NCBI GenBank assembly: GCA_937880175.1
Contig: CALFLO010000108.1
Span: 1-29,650 of the forward strand
Direction: 5' to 3'
Origin: an uncultured Gluconobacter sp.
Lineage (GTDB): Bacteria; Pseudomonadota; Alphaproteobacteria; Acetobacterales; Acetobacteraceae
DNA: 29,650 nucleotides
This document shows, in pieces, positions 7,368-15,199 of the stretch. How positions within the stretch are numbered: position 1 is the stretch's first letter; each line of letters starts with the position of its first letter. The notes below the pieces were generated by a model that worked only from the letters and a program-made list of their open reading frames with translations, was not told the origin of the DNA and did not search any database. Made by a program: the position numbers and the translations under genes.

Positions 7368-8096
7368 TCAGGGTGCCGGATGACGGACTTCAAGGGACGT
7401 GAAGGTCACCTGAGCCACATCGCCATGGCAGGGCATGTGCCATCCCGTCTGGCCTGAGACGGCCTCGAACCACATGACGGGTGCCGTCGCGGACGTCGGC
7501 ATGGCGAGCACGCTGCGGCTTCCGTTGACGACAACAACAAGTGTGCCGTTCGGGCGGGAGGAGAGGGTGTAGCTGATGTTGCGGTCCGGATAGATCGTCC
7601 CGGCGACGACGCTCCGGCTTGTGCTGCCGTCATGGACTGTCACCTTGACCTGCGAGTGTTTGCCATCGGCGACAAGTTCCACGGCGGCGCCGCGCGAACT
7701 CTGGATGCGACCGATGATGACGCGCTGGTCGCTGGGCCAGGTGTCGATATGCAGGCTGGCAGTCATGTCGGCCGGTGTCTGCTGGAAATACCAGGCCGTG
7801 CCTTCACGCAGAACGGTGGCCGGAGCCGTCTGGCCGCGAATGGAGGGCTGAAGCCCGTCCGTCCGCAGGGTAATGGCGCCCGTCGCGGGGTTCTGCTGGT
7901 AGAACGGGCTATGATAGCCGGTTGCGAGTGTTGTGCCCGGAACGAGGCGCAGTTTCAGGCGGGCCTGCGGCTCCTGAAGGGTGAAGCTGCCTGCCTGCGG
8001 TGGAGACCGGGTGTCCATGGCCGAGGCGGGGGCCAGCGCTGTGCCTGCGAGCGTGAGGGTCAGGCAGGTTGCGCAGAGGAGGCGGGGCAGGGACAT
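7368..8096 (-). CDS. Secreted polysaccharide lyase family 7 (alginate lyase 2)-like protein
   Basis: Predicted 242-residue exported protein. Residues 1-26 form a signal peptide (hydrophobic core LCATCLTLTLAGTALA, cleavage after ASA). The rest reads as a beta-sandwich rich in alternating strands and resembles PL7: VLREGTAWYF near 95-104 where lyases have the RxELR strand, RVIIGRIQ at 125-132 where they have the QIH/QIV strand, GTIYPDRNISYTLSSRPNGTLVVVVNGS near 166-193, and MWFEAVSGQTG near 208-218 where they have YFKAGxYNQ. If that alignment holds, the catalytic Gln/His and Tyr are replaced, so activity on alginate is doubtful. The ATG at 8096 has AAGGA seven bases upstream. It sits between the universal stress protein gene and the waaA operon on the same strand, possibly co-transcribed with the stress gene (41-base gap). 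The fold call is moderate; the substrate is unknown. Confidence 0.7.
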   Translation of the reverse strand: MSLPRLLCATCLTLTLAGTALAPASAMDTRSPPQAGSFTLQEPQARLKLRLVPGTTLATGYHSPFYQQNPATGAITLRTDGLQPSIRGQTAPATVLREGTAWYFQQTPADMTASLHIDTWPSDQRVIIGRIQSSRGAAVELVADGKHSQVKVTVHDGSTSRSVVAGTIYPDRNISYTLSSRPNGTLVVVVNGSRSVLAMPTSATAPVMWFEAVSGQTGWHMPCHGDVAQVTFTSLEVRHPAP

Positions 8097-8137
8097 GACG
8101 GTTCCTTCAGATCGGCAGGCAGGCGGAGAAAGCGGGT

Positions 8138-9022
8138 TCAGCGGCTCATGAGAACGGTAAGCTGAGCCTGTTCCAGAATGTGGCGAGTAACGCCGCCCAG
8201 GATCATCTGGCGCAGGCGCGAGTGGGAGTAGGCGCCCATGCCGAGCATGTCGGCGTTGAACTCCGTGGCCGCTTTCAGAAGGCCGGCCCCGATATCGCGG
8301 TTCACGGCTTCGAACTCGCGGGCGGTGGCGGAAATGCCGTGCATCCGCAGATAGGTCACGACTTCATCCGCACCCGGTCCGCGACGCTGGTAATCCTGAC
8401 AGGTCAGGACCTGCACCGCTTCGGCCTTGTGGGCCCAGGGCAGGATGCAGCGCAGGGCCAGCGAGGCTTCCGGCGTGCCGTTCCACGCAATGGCGATGCG
8501 CTTGCCGATCGTCTTCGGCGCGGTGGGCGGCGCGATCAGGAGCGGGCGTCCGCTGTCGAACAGGATGGCGTGCAGCGTTTCGGAAGCGCGCGGGTCGCCG
8601 TCCTTCGCGAGGTTCGGCACCAGCGTCATGTCGGCCAGACGCGAGCGCCATGTCAGGGAATCGTGTTCGGTTCCGTTGAGGACATCGAGGCTCGCGCTGA
8701 CGCCGTCGCCTGCGGACGAGCCGATCTTCGAGGGCTCGACGCGGCGGATGCCATGTTCGGTGATGAAAGCGTCAAAAGCCCTGCGGATCGCGATTGCACG
8801 GCGCTGTGCCTCGGTCGTGGCCGTGTCGATCATTTCATTGACCATGCCGGCTGAAATGCCCTCACCGGCCAGTGTGGCGACTTCGGACGGGTCCGAGCCG
8901 ACCACGACAGCCGAAAGATGTGCGTCGAAACGGCGCGCGAAATCGAGCGCGACCGACATGACGGCATCGAGGTCATCGGAGCCGTTGAGGGGGAGAAGGA
9001 TGTTCTTGATGTCGATAAGCAT
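8138..9022 (-). CDS. Tandem universal stress protein (UspA family)
   Basis: A 294-residue protein made of two Usp folds. The first domain (1 to about 165) starts IKNILLPLNGSDDLDAVMSVALDFARRF but lacks a clear nucleotide-binding glycine motif at its end. The second (about 172-294) starts GKRIAIAWNGTPEASLALRCILPWA and ends with GMGAYSHSRLRQMILGGVTR at 261-280, the expected ATP-binding signature. This is a common tandem architecture in Proteobacteria, in which one half usually keeps nucleotide binding. Cytosolic; its role under stress is inferred from the family and no specific stress is shown. The frame is open to 9253 but would run into pdxH. I chose the ATG at 9022, which has a GGGGAG sequence about ten bases upstream and begins exactly at the first Usp strand. 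It lies 49 bases downstream of pdxH on the same strand. Confidence 0.92.
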   Translation of the reverse strand: MLIDIKNILLPLNGSDDLDAVMSVALDFARRFDAHLSAVVVGSDPSEVATLAGEGISAGMVNEMIDTATTEAQRRAIAIRRAFDAFITEHGIRRVEPSKIGSSAGDGVSASLDVLNGTEHDSLTWRSRLADMTLVPNLAKDGDPRASETLHAILFDSGRPLLIAPPTAPKTIGKRIAIAWNGTPEASLALRCILPWAHKAEAVQVLTCQDYQRRGPGADEVVTYLRMHGISATAREFEAVNRDIGAGLLKAATEFNADMLGMGAYSHSRLRQMILGGVTRHILEQAQLTVLMSR

Positions 9023-9071
9023 GGGTCTGAGGCTCCCCGGCCAATAATCACTGTACGTCGTTATGATGTAT

Positions 9072-9689
9072 TTACGGATAAAGTCGCGTGACGTTCCATG
9101 CGTTTCCGTCATGGGCTTTTCCGTCACGGGTCCAGACGGCCCTGTCATGCAGGCGGTAGGGACGATCCTGCCAGAACTCGATGGCTTCGGGCAGAACGCG
9201 GAAGCCCGACCAGTTTGCCGGGCGGGGGATCGGCCCGTCGCCATATTTTTCATCCGCCGCTTTCAGGCGTTCCTCGAAGGTAGTGCGATCATCCAGCGGA
9301 CGGGACTGGTCGGACGCGATGGCGCCGAGGCGGGACATGCGCGAGCGGCTTGCGAAATAGGCGTCGGCTTCGGCGGCGCTGACGGCTTCGACCGGGCCTT
9401 CGATCCTGATCTGGCGACGGATGGACTTCCAGTGGAACAGCAGGGCGACATGCGGATTGGCCAGCAGTTCGCGCCCCTTGCGGCTTTCCAGATTTGTATA
9501 AAAAACGAAGCCACGCTCATCCACGCCCTTGAGCAGAAGCATCCGGACGGAAGGTCGGCCGTCAGGGGTAGACGTGGCGACGGCCATCGCATTCGGGTCG
9601 TTTGGCTCGGCAGCTTCGGCATCCGACATCCAGGCCGCGAACAGGGCGAAGGGATCGGCCTTGAGGTCAATCAGGGGGATGTCGGACAT
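9072..9689 (-). CDS. pdxH: Pyridoxamine 5'-phosphate oxidase
   Basis: FMN-dependent oxidase that converts pyridoxine or pyridoxamine 5'-phosphate to the coenzyme pyridoxal 5'-phosphate. At 205 residues it has the usual length. Family motifs are PNAMAVATSTPDGRPSVRMLLLKGVDERGFVFYTN in the FMN-binding part, SRKGRELLANPHVALLFHWKSIRRQIRIEG after it, and the C-terminal signature EFWQDRPYRLHDR followed by WNVTRLYP. The ATG at 9689 has GGAG six bases upstream; an upstream in-frame extension to 9734 has no support. It lies 91 bases after an SRPBCC-like gene and 49 bases before the stress protein gene, all on the minus strand. The linkage to these neighbours shows no obvious pathway logic. A small GC-rich hairpin (9740-9757) stands in the gap upstream. 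Confidence 0.96.
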   Translation of the reverse strand: MSDIPLIDLKADPFALFAAWMSDAEAAEPNDPNAMAVATSTPDGRPSVRMLLLKGVDERGFVFYTNLESRKGRELLANPHVALLFHWKSIRRQIRIEGPVEAVSAAEADAYFASRSRMSRLGAIASDQSRPLDDRTTFEERLKAADEKYGDGPIPRPANWSGFRVLPEAIEFWQDRPYRLHDRAVWTRDGKAHDGNAWNVTRLYP

Positions 9690-9780
9690 CGGAGTCTCCT
9701 TGGAACAAGATTGGCGCGCCAGTGTCGTGATCATAACGCGGCTGGCACGTTCCAGCCATCCGGCCAGCTATCGAAGCATT

Positions 9781-10323
9781 CTAGGTGTTTCGCTCGCACC
9801 GCGCCTTGATCTGGGACAGCATGCGGCGGCGCAGCAGTCCGCTGACGGGGCGGATCACAAGCCAGTAGGGCAGGAAGCGTTGCCGGACACGAAGGGTTGG
9901 GCACAAAACATGTGTGTGCGTGACAAGGCGCGTCCGCCCGTGCGTTGCGGGAGCGGTGACAAATGACAGGATCAGGGTTGCAACGGACGCATCCCTGTCC
10001 CCGAGAAACGCCATGGGGGTGTCAAAATGATGCAGTCCGTAATCCGTCTGCCAGAAAGCCCCTTTCAGCCCATAGACCAGGCTGTGATCGGTCGCCGACA
10101 GGAGGGTGAAGTCCCGAAGTTCGAGAGGCGTTGGTGGCGGGCGTTGCAGCAGTCGGGCAGGCAGTCCGCGCAGGGAAAGGGCGGAGCGGATGAGAGGGTC
10201 CTCATCCAGACGGTAGTGCCGGACGCAGTTCAGGATGGTGCCGGGCAGCGCGTGGATGAGAACGGAATGACGTTCGGAAAAATCGAACGGCTCAATGGAA
10301 ACGTGAGCGGATTTCGAACGCAT
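9781..10323 (-). CDS. Hypothetical protein, SRPBCC/DUF2867-like
   Basis: A 180-residue soluble protein without signal peptide. Features suggesting an SRPBCC-type (START-like, ligand-binding) family are the opening SIEPFDFSERHSVLIHALPGTILNCV, a middle strand FTLLSATDHSLVYGLKGAFW, the long TRLVTHTHVLC strand, and the C-terminal helix YWLVIRPVSGLLRRRML, a pattern I associate with actinobacterial and proteobacterial unknowns of this class. No enzyme residues can be named. The frame is open to 10428, but the ATG at 10323 has GAGGA ten bases upstream, and the sequence before it would overlap the fabI promoter region and looks non-coding. It is divergent from fabI across 145 bases and lies upstream of pdxH on the same strand. 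The CDS is quite sure; the family is an inference from pattern memory. Confidence 0.72.
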   Translation of the reverse strand: MRSKSAHVSIEPFDFSERHSVLIHALPGTILNCVRHYRLDEDPLIRSALSLRGLPARLLQRPPPTPLELRDFTLLSATDHSLVYGLKGAFWQTDYGLHHFDTPMAFLGDRDASVATLILSFVTAPATHGRTRLVTHTHVLCPTLRVRQRFLPYWLVIRPVSGLLRRRMLSQIKARCERNT

Positions 10324-10468
10324 GGGCGGAAATTCCTCAGCGCCGGAGTGATGCCTTAATGTCCTGCTCAAAGGGCAAAAAACGGCGCAATCATCGCAAA
10401 GTCTTGTCTGTAACGGGCGCTTGTGCAACCACGGCCCTCAATACGCCAACGCGATTCAGGAAATCACC

Positions 10469-11320
10469 ATGTCTGAAACGGAAGACAATATCCCGGCTCC
10501 AGTGACCGGCACGCTCATGAAGGGCAAGCGCGGTGTGATCATGGGTGTTGCCAACAAGCACTCCATCGCCTGGGCCATTGCCAGCGCCTGTGCGGCACAG
10601 GGTGCTGAACTTGCTTTCACCTATCAGGGCGAGGCGCTGGGCAAGCGCGTCCGTCCGCTGGCCGAGAGCGTCGGGTCTGACCTTGTCATTCCCTGTGACG
10701 TCAGCGACGACGATGCCATCAGCGCCACGTTCGACGAGATCGAGAAGGTCTGGGGCAAGATCGACTTCGTGCTCCATGCCATCGCCTTTGCCGACAAGCA
10801 GTATCTCCGCGGCCGTTATATCGACACGCCGCGCGATGCCTTCCTGCAGGCCATGGACATCTCCTGTTATTCTTTCGTCGCCGTTGCACGTCGTGCGTCG
10901 GCGATGATGAATCCGGGCGGTTCGTTCCTGAGCATGACCTATCTCGGCGCCGAGCGTGTCATGCCGCACTATAATGTGATGGGCGTGGCCAAGGCGGCTC
11001 TGGAAGCTTCCGTGCGCTACATGGCTGCCGATCTGGGCCGCGACGATATCCGCGTGAACGGCATCTCCGCCGGTCCGATCATGACGCTGGCCGCCAACGG
11101 AATCAGCGATTTCCGCTACATCCTGCGCTGGAACCAGCTCAATGCTCCGATGGAGCGCAACGTGACCCTCAAGGATGTCGGCGGTTCGGGCATGTACCTG
11201 CTTTCCGACCTGTCCAGCGGCGTGACGGGCGAAATCCATCATGTGGATTGTGGCTACCACACGGTCGGCATGAAGAACCCGGACGCACCGGATATCGCAG
11301 CGGTCGGCTCCGGGAACTGA
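10469..11320 (+). CDS. fabI: Enoyl-[acyl-carrier-protein] reductase (NADH) FabI
   Basis: Short-chain dehydrogenase-type reductase that performs the last step of each fatty-acid elongation cycle. The 283-residue protein has the FabI form of the nucleotide site (IMGVANKHSIAWAIASACAAQGAELAFTYQG, about 24-54), VLHAIAFAD near 101-109, and the catalytic pattern Tyr158, Tyr168 and Lys175, with the same spacing as Tyr146/Tyr156/Lys163 in E. coli FabI. NGISAGPIMTLAANGI follows as the substrate-loop region. The ATG at 10469 has AGGA close upstream; the further open frame to 10421 is dropped because it lacks a ribosome binding site. It is followed after one base by aroC, so the two are almost certainly co-transcribed, a pairing also known in other alphaproteobacteria. 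It is a classical triclosan and isoniazid-type target by family. Confidence 0.97.
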   Translation: MSETEDNIPAPVTGTLMKGKRGVIMGVANKHSIAWAIASACAAQGAELAFTYQGEALGKRVRPLAESVGSDLVIPCDVSDDDAISATFDEIEKVWGKIDFVLHAIAFADKQYLRGRYIDTPRDAFLQAMDISCYSFVAVARRASAMMNPGGSFLSMTYLGAERVMPHYNVMGVAKAALEASVRYMAADLGRDDIRVNGISAGPIMTLAANGISDFRYILRWNQLNAPMERNVTLKDVGGSGMYLLSDLSSGVTGEIHHVDCGYHTVGMKNPDAPDIAAVGSGN

Positions 11321-11321
11321 C

Positions 11322-12404
11322 ATGTCGGACAACAGCTTCGGGAAGCTCTTTCGCGTCACCACCTGGGGTGAGAGCCACGGGCCAGCCATCGGCTGCGTCA
11401 TCGATGGCTGCCCACCCCGCCTGAAGCTGTCCGAAGAGGACATCCAGCCCTGGCTCGACCGTCGTCGTCCCGGGCAGTCCCGCTTTACCACGCAGCGCCG
11501 AGAGCCGGATCAGGTCCGGATCCTGTCGGGCGTGTTCGAAGGCCAGACGACCGGTACCCCCATTTCGCTGATGATCGAGAATACCGATCAGCGGTCGAAG
11601 GATTACGGCGATATCGCAACCCGCTATCGCCCCGGTCATGCCGACATCGCTTACGACATGAAATACGGCATCCGCGACTATCGCGGGGGCGGGCGCTCCT
11701 CTGCGCGTGAGACGGCCATGCGGGTTGCCGCAGGGGCTGTGGCGCGGGTGCTGCTGAAGACGCTGGTGGGCGAGGGCGTGAAAATCCGCGCTGCCCTGAC
11801 GGGCATTGGTGGGCAGACCATCGACCCTTCCCGCTGGGACTGGGACGAGGTCGAGCGTAATCCGCTGTGGTGCCCGGATGCGGGCTCGGTCGCTCCGTGG
11901 GAGGCGCTGCTCGACTCCATCCGCAAGGATGGATCGTCGATTGGCGCGACGGTTGAAGTCGTGGCGGAGGGTCTGCCTGCCGGACTCGGCGCACCGGTCT
12001 ATGGCAAGCTCGATGCCGATCTGGCCGGAGCCATGATGGGCATTAATGGCGTCAAAGGCGTCGAGATTGGAGATGGTTTTGCTGTAGCCGCATTGCGCGG
12101 TGAGCAGAACGCCGATCCGATTGCGCCGGGCCCGCAGTTTGCGTCCAACCATGCCGGTGGCATTCTGGGCGGTATCTCGACGGGACAGCCCATCGTGGCG
12201 CGCTTTGCGATCAAGCCGACCAGCTCAATCCTCACACCCGTTCCGAGCATCACCCGCGATGGCGAGTCTGTCGAGGTGATGACGAAGGGGCGGCATGATC
12301 CCTGCATCGGCATCCGGGCTGTTCCCGTGGCCGAAGCGATGATGGCCTGTGTGCTGGCCGATCATCTGCTGTGCGACCATGCGCAGTGTGGCTGGGGCCG
12401 CTAA
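11322..12404 (+). CDS. aroC: Chorismate synthase
   Basis: Converts 5-enolpyruvylshikimate 3-phosphate to chorismate, the last common step of aromatic amino acid synthesis, using reduced FMN without net redox change. It has 360 residues, the usual size. The three family signatures are present: GESHGPAIGCVIDGCPP near the N-terminus, the central GRSSARETAMRVAAGAVAR, and the late HDPCIGIRAVPVAEAM. RRRPGQSRFTTQRREPDQV and FASNHAGGILGGISTGQPI also fit. The ATG at 11322 starts one base after the fabI stop, suggesting translational coupling. Chorismate mutase lies about 10 kb away in this window, so the pathway is scattered. A hairpin with the aroC stop codon in its loop follows, and the gene faces the OsmC-family gene. 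Confidence 0.97.
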   Translation: MSDNSFGKLFRVTTWGESHGPAIGCVIDGCPPRLKLSEEDIQPWLDRRRPGQSRFTTQRREPDQVRILSGVFEGQTTGTPISLMIENTDQRSKDYGDIATRYRPGHADIAYDMKYGIRDYRGGGRSSARETAMRVAAGAVARVLLKTLVGEGVKIRAALTGIGGQTIDPSRWDWDEVERNPLWCPDAGSVAPWEALLDSIRKDGSSIGATVEVVAEGLPAGLGAPVYGKLDADLAGAMMGINGVKGVEIGDGFAVAALRGEQNADPIAPGPQFASNHAGGILGGISTGQPIVARFAIKPTSSILTPVPSITRDGESVEVMTKGRHDPCIGIRAVPVAEAMMACVLADHLLCDHAQCGWGR

Positions 12405-12416
12405 GCCCCGGCCAGC
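12391..12416. other. GC-rich hairpin over the aroC stop codon
   Basis: GCT (12391-12393) and GGGGC (12394-12398) pair with GCCCC (12405-12409) and AGC (12414-12416), with a four-base bulge. The loop CGCTAA holds the aroC stop. There is no T-run. It sits between the convergent aroC and OsmC-family genes and could limit read-through between them or protect the 3' end. This is a modest structure seen by eye. Confidence 0.35.
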
Positions 12417-12428
12417 AGAAACGACGCC

Positions 12429-12860
12429 TCAGCCTTCGAAGGTGGCGTCCAGCGTGATTTTGGCCTTGATGACCTGCGACAGCGGGCAACCTTCCTTGGC
12501 CTTTTCAGCAATTTCCTTGAACTGCGCTTCCGATGCGCCGGGAACCTTGCCGCGCAGCGTCAGGTGAGACTGCGTGATGGCAAATCCTTCGCCGGACTTG
12601 TCCAGAGACACCGTGGCTTTCGTTTCCAGTGATTCGGCTTTGAAGCCAGCCTGCTCAAGCATCATCGATAGCGCCATTGTGAAACAGCCTGCATGGGCTG
12701 CGCCGAGCAGCTCTTCCGGATTCGTGCCGGGCTTGTCTTCGAAGCGGGTGTTGAAGCCGTAGGGCTGGTCGTGCAGGGCGCCGCTCTGCGTGGAAATCTT
12801 GCCTTTGCCGTCCTTGAGACCGCCGGTCCAGTGTGCCGAGGCTGTCTTTTTGATCGTCAT
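12429..12860 (-). CDS. osmC: OsmC-family peroxiredoxin
   Basis: Thiol-dependent (hydro)peroxidase of the OsmC/Ohr superfamily, acting on organic hydroperoxides in the cytosol. It has 143 residues. The two redox cysteines are Cys59 in NPEELLGAAHAGCFTMALS and Cys125 in KEGCPLSQV, and Arg39 (FNTRFE) with the Glu49/Glu50 pair fits the conserved Arg-Glu of the site. The opening ASAHWTGGLKDGKGKISTQSGAL is typical of the OsmC rather than the Ohr subgroup, so I call osmC with some caution. The ATG at 12860 has GGAAGAG about seven bases upstream. The longer open frame (to 12896) has no ribosome binding site. It faces aroC, and its promoter lies in the same intergenic region as that of nrdA, which is transcribed the other way. 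Confidence 0.92.
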   Translation of the reverse strand: MTIKKTASAHWTGGLKDGKGKISTQSGALHDQPYGFNTRFEDKPGTNPEELLGAAHAGCFTMALSMMLEQAGFKAESLETKATVSLDKSGEGFAITQSHLTLRGKVPGASEAQFKEIAEKAKEGCPLSQVIKAKITLDATFEG

Positions 12861-13034
12861 GATGGGCTCTTCCGTTTTGTGGGCTTGCCCGTTCAAACGT
12901 GGTGCCGTCCGGATCGTTGCCCGACGCGATGTTCACGAAATTTCCCAATCCTGTGACCGGCATCACACACCGGCAAAACGGCCTAGGGGAAAACTCTTGG
13001 GATAACAACGCTTAGGGGCAGTTTTCTGCGATCA

Positions 13035-13050
13035 GCACTATATCTGGGGT
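13035..13050 (+). promoter_or_regulatory. NrdR-like box 1
   Basis: GCACTATATCTGGGGT matches the 16-bp NrdR consensus (acaCwAtATaTwGtgt) at all strongly conserved positions: C4, A6, A8, T9, T11 and G13. It contains TATATC, which could serve as a -10 element, so binding would block the promoter. NrdR represses ribonucleotide reductase genes when (d)ATP is abundant. It lies 148 bases before the chosen nrdA ATG. Confidence 0.65.
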
Positions 13051-13065
13051 CATTAACCATTTCCC

Positions 13066-13081
13066 TCCCTAAATATGGGAT
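13066..13081 (+). promoter_or_regulatory. NrdR-like box 2
   Basis: TCCCTAAATATGGGAT keeps C4, A6, A8, T9, T11 and G13 of the NrdR consensus and is nearly palindromic (TCCC/GGGA). It starts exactly 31 bp after box 1, three helical turns, the spacing known for paired NrdR boxes. It overlaps the ATG at 13075, which argues that nrdA starts further downstream. Confidence 0.65.
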
Positions 13082-13197
13082 GGTCCGAATTCACAGCTCT
13101 TCCGATTTTGCAAGCGAACTTCGTGCTTGCGATCGGGTTCGGAGTGATGGAAATGAGTGCTCAACACTTCAGAAATAGATGCCCGGCGGAGAGAGCG

Positions 13198-15174
13198 ATG
13201 ACCCTTCATGACGTGACGACGGACGTGTCAGATGAGGCTCCCTGTGCCCATGATGTGCGTCCGCCTGTTGACCATCCCATTGGAGAAGCCCCCCTCTCGG
13301 CGGATGCTGATTTCGGGGACATGTTCGACGATGTCGTGCAGCTTCCGGGCCATCATGCCGTAAGGGTGGATCGCTCACGCGATTCCCTGCTGACGGATTT
13401 CGGCAAGGCGACCCTGAACAACCGCTATCTGCTGCCGGGCGAGGATTATCAGTCGCTTTTCGCGCGCGTGGCCTCCTATTACGGCGCGGATGCGGGCCAT
13501 GCGCAGCGGATCTATGACTATATTTCCCGCCACTGGTTCATGCCGGCCACGCCCGTTCTGTCCAATGGCGGCACCGAGCGCGGCTTGCCGATTTCCTGCT
13601 TCCTGAACGAGGCCGAAGACAGCCTTTCGGGAATCGTGGGGCTGTGGAACGAGAACGTGTGGCTGGCGTCCAAGGGCGGCGGCATTGGGTCCTATTGGGG
13701 CAATCTGCGCTCCATCGGCGAAAACATCGGCCGTAATGGCAAGACGTCCGGCGTCATTCCCTTCATCCGCGTCATGGACAGCCTGACGCTGGCGATCTCG
13801 CAGGGCTCGCTCCGTCGTGGCTCGGCGGCTGTGTATCTGCCGGTCTGGCATCCGGAAGTGGAAGAATTCGTCGAGATGCGCCGCCCGACGGGTGGTGATC
13901 CGAACCGCAAGGCGCTGAACCTGCATCATGGCGTGCTTGTGACGGACGCGTTCATGCGTGCGGTCGAGGCTGACGAGGAGTGGGCGCTGCTGTCGCCCAA
14001 GGATCACAGCACGATCCGCAAGGTCTCGGCGCGTGGTCTGTGGATTCGGATCCTGACGGCGCGGATGGAGCAGGGCGAGCCCTACATCATCTATTCCGAT
14101 CATGTGAATCGCGCCCGTCCGGAGCATCACAAGCTGGCCGGTCTGGAAGTGAAGACGTCCAATCTCTGCGCCGAGATCACGCTGCCGACCGGTATCGACC
14201 ATCACGGCAAGAACCGCACGGCGGTGTGCTGCCTGTCCTCGCTCAATCTTGAGACCTGGGACGAGTGGAAGGATGATCCGCAGTTCATCGAGGACGTCAT
14301 GCTGTTCCTCGACAACGTGCTGCAGGACTTCATCGATCGCGCACCGGACGACATGGCGCGCGCCAAATACGCTGCCGCGCGTGAGCGGTCGGTCGGTCTG
14401 GGCGTGATGGGTTTCCATTCCTTCCTTCAGGCCCGGATGATTCCGTTCGAGTCCGTGATGGCGAAGGTCTGGAACCGGAAGATTTTCGAATATATCCGCA
14501 AGCAGGCCGATGCCGCGTCAAAGCATCTGGCGGAAGTGCGTGGTCCGTGCCCGGACGCCGAGGAATACGGTTTTATGGAGCGCTTCTCGCACAAGCTCGC
14601 CATTGCGCCGACGGCCTCGATTTCCATCATCACGGGCAATGCCAGCCCCGGTATCGAGCCGATCAGCGCAAACGTGTTCCTGCAGAAGACGCTCTCTGGC
14701 TCGTTCTCGGTGCGCAACCGGCATCTGAAGACGATTCTGGAGGAGCGCGGTTACGATACGGACGAAGTCTGGTCGGCGATCACGCTGAACAAGGGCTCCG
14801 TGCAGAATCTCGACTTCCTGACGCAGGACGAGAAGGACGTGTTCAAGACAGCGTTCGAGCTCGATCAGCGCTGGGTTGTGGAACATGCCGCCGATCGTGC
14901 GCCGTTCATCTGTCAGGCGCAGTCGGTGAACCTGTTCCTGCCGGCCGACGTTCACAAGCGCGACCTGCACCAGATCCATTTCCAGGCGTGGAAGAAGGGC
15001 CTGAAGTCCCTTTACTACTGCCGCTCCCTGTCCGTGCAGCGCGCCGATGCGGTGTCCACGCTGGCGGTGAAGAGCGACATTCTGGAAGACGAAAAATACG
15101 AAGCCACGGCTCAGGCCGCCCCGCGCGGCGAGATGAGTAGCGGCGATTACGAAGAGTGCCTGTCCTGCCAGTAA
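13198..15174 (+). CDS. nrdA: Class I ribonucleoside-diphosphate reductase, alpha subunit
   Basis: Large subunit that reduces ribonucleoside diphosphates to deoxy forms with the radical supplied by NrdB. The chosen 658-residue product is short for NrdA (E. coli has 761) and lacks an N-terminal ATP-cone. Catalytic residues are visible: Cys134 (LPISCFLN), the radical loop TSNLCAEI with Asn322, Cys324 and Glu326, Cys344 (TAVCCLSSLNL), the Tyr pair in SLYYCRS, and the C-terminal thiol pair Cys654/Cys657 in ECLSCQ that re-reduces the site. GGGIGSYWGNLRSIG and LAIAPTASISIITGNASPGIEP fit the specificity loop and active-site barrel. I chose the ATG at 13198 because GGAG lies seven bases before it. ATGs at 13153 and 13075 are in frame, and the latter overlaps an NrdR-like box. 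nrdB follows after 25 bases. Confidence 0.95.
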   Translation: MTLHDVTTDVSDEAPCAHDVRPPVDHPIGEAPLSADADFGDMFDDVVQLPGHHAVRVDRSRDSLLTDFGKATLNNRYLLPGEDYQSLFARVASYYGADAGHAQRIYDYISRHWFMPATPVLSNGGTERGLPISCFLNEAEDSLSGIVGLWNENVWLASKGGGIGSYWGNLRSIGENIGRNGKTSGVIPFIRVMDSLTLAISQGSLRRGSAAVYLPVWHPEVEEFVEMRRPTGGDPNRKALNLHHGVLVTDAFMRAVEADEEWALLSPKDHSTIRKVSARGLWIRILTARMEQGEPYIIYSDHVNRARPEHHKLAGLEVKTSNLCAEITLPTGIDHHGKNRTAVCCLSSLNLETWDEWKDDPQFIEDVMLFLDNVLQDFIDRAPDDMARAKYAAARERSVGLGVMGFHSFLQARMIPFESVMAKVWNRKIFEYIRKQADAASKHLAEVRGPCPDAEEYGFMERFSHKLAIAPTASISIITGNASPGIEPISANVFLQKTLSGSFSVRNRHLKTILEERGYDTDEVWSAITLNKGSVQNLDFLTQDEKDVFKTAFELDQRWVVEHAADRAPFICQAQSVNLFLPADVHKRDLHQIHFQAWKKGLKSLYYCRSLSVQRADAVSTLAVKSDILEDEKYEATAQAAPRGEMSSGDYEECLSCQ

Positions 15175-15199
15175 TGGCGGGATGCGAAAGGACGCGATC

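Larger units (their letters stand above)
12861..13197. other. Divergent intergenic region osmC/nrdA
   Basis: 337 bases without a gene, by my choice of starts. The left part (12861-12960) should hold the osmC promoter, but I see no clear hexamers. The right part holds two NrdR-like boxes (13035-13050 and 13066-13081) and a 6-bp hairpin GCAAGC (13110-13115)/GCTTGC (13125-13130) in the presumed nrdA leader. Open reading in the nrdA frame runs up to 13075, and ATGs at 13075 and 13153 are possible but less likely starts. Confidence 0.6.

Noticed and set aside
7298..7393. TTG start for the DUF374-WaaA fusion
   Set aside because: Would overlap the upstream gene by 26 bases and has no ribosome binding site; the ATG at 7297 begins at the domain edge. 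Not fully excluded.
9740..9757. GGCTGG/CCAGCC hairpin upstream of pdxH
   Set aside because: Six-base stem without T-run; too weak to call as terminator or operator alone.
10391..11491. 366-codon open frame on the minus strand
   Set aside because: Antisense to fabI and aroC; no recognisable domain.
13375..14418. 347-codon open frame on the minus strand
   Set aside because: Lies antisense within nrdA; no motifs and no ribosome binding site of note.
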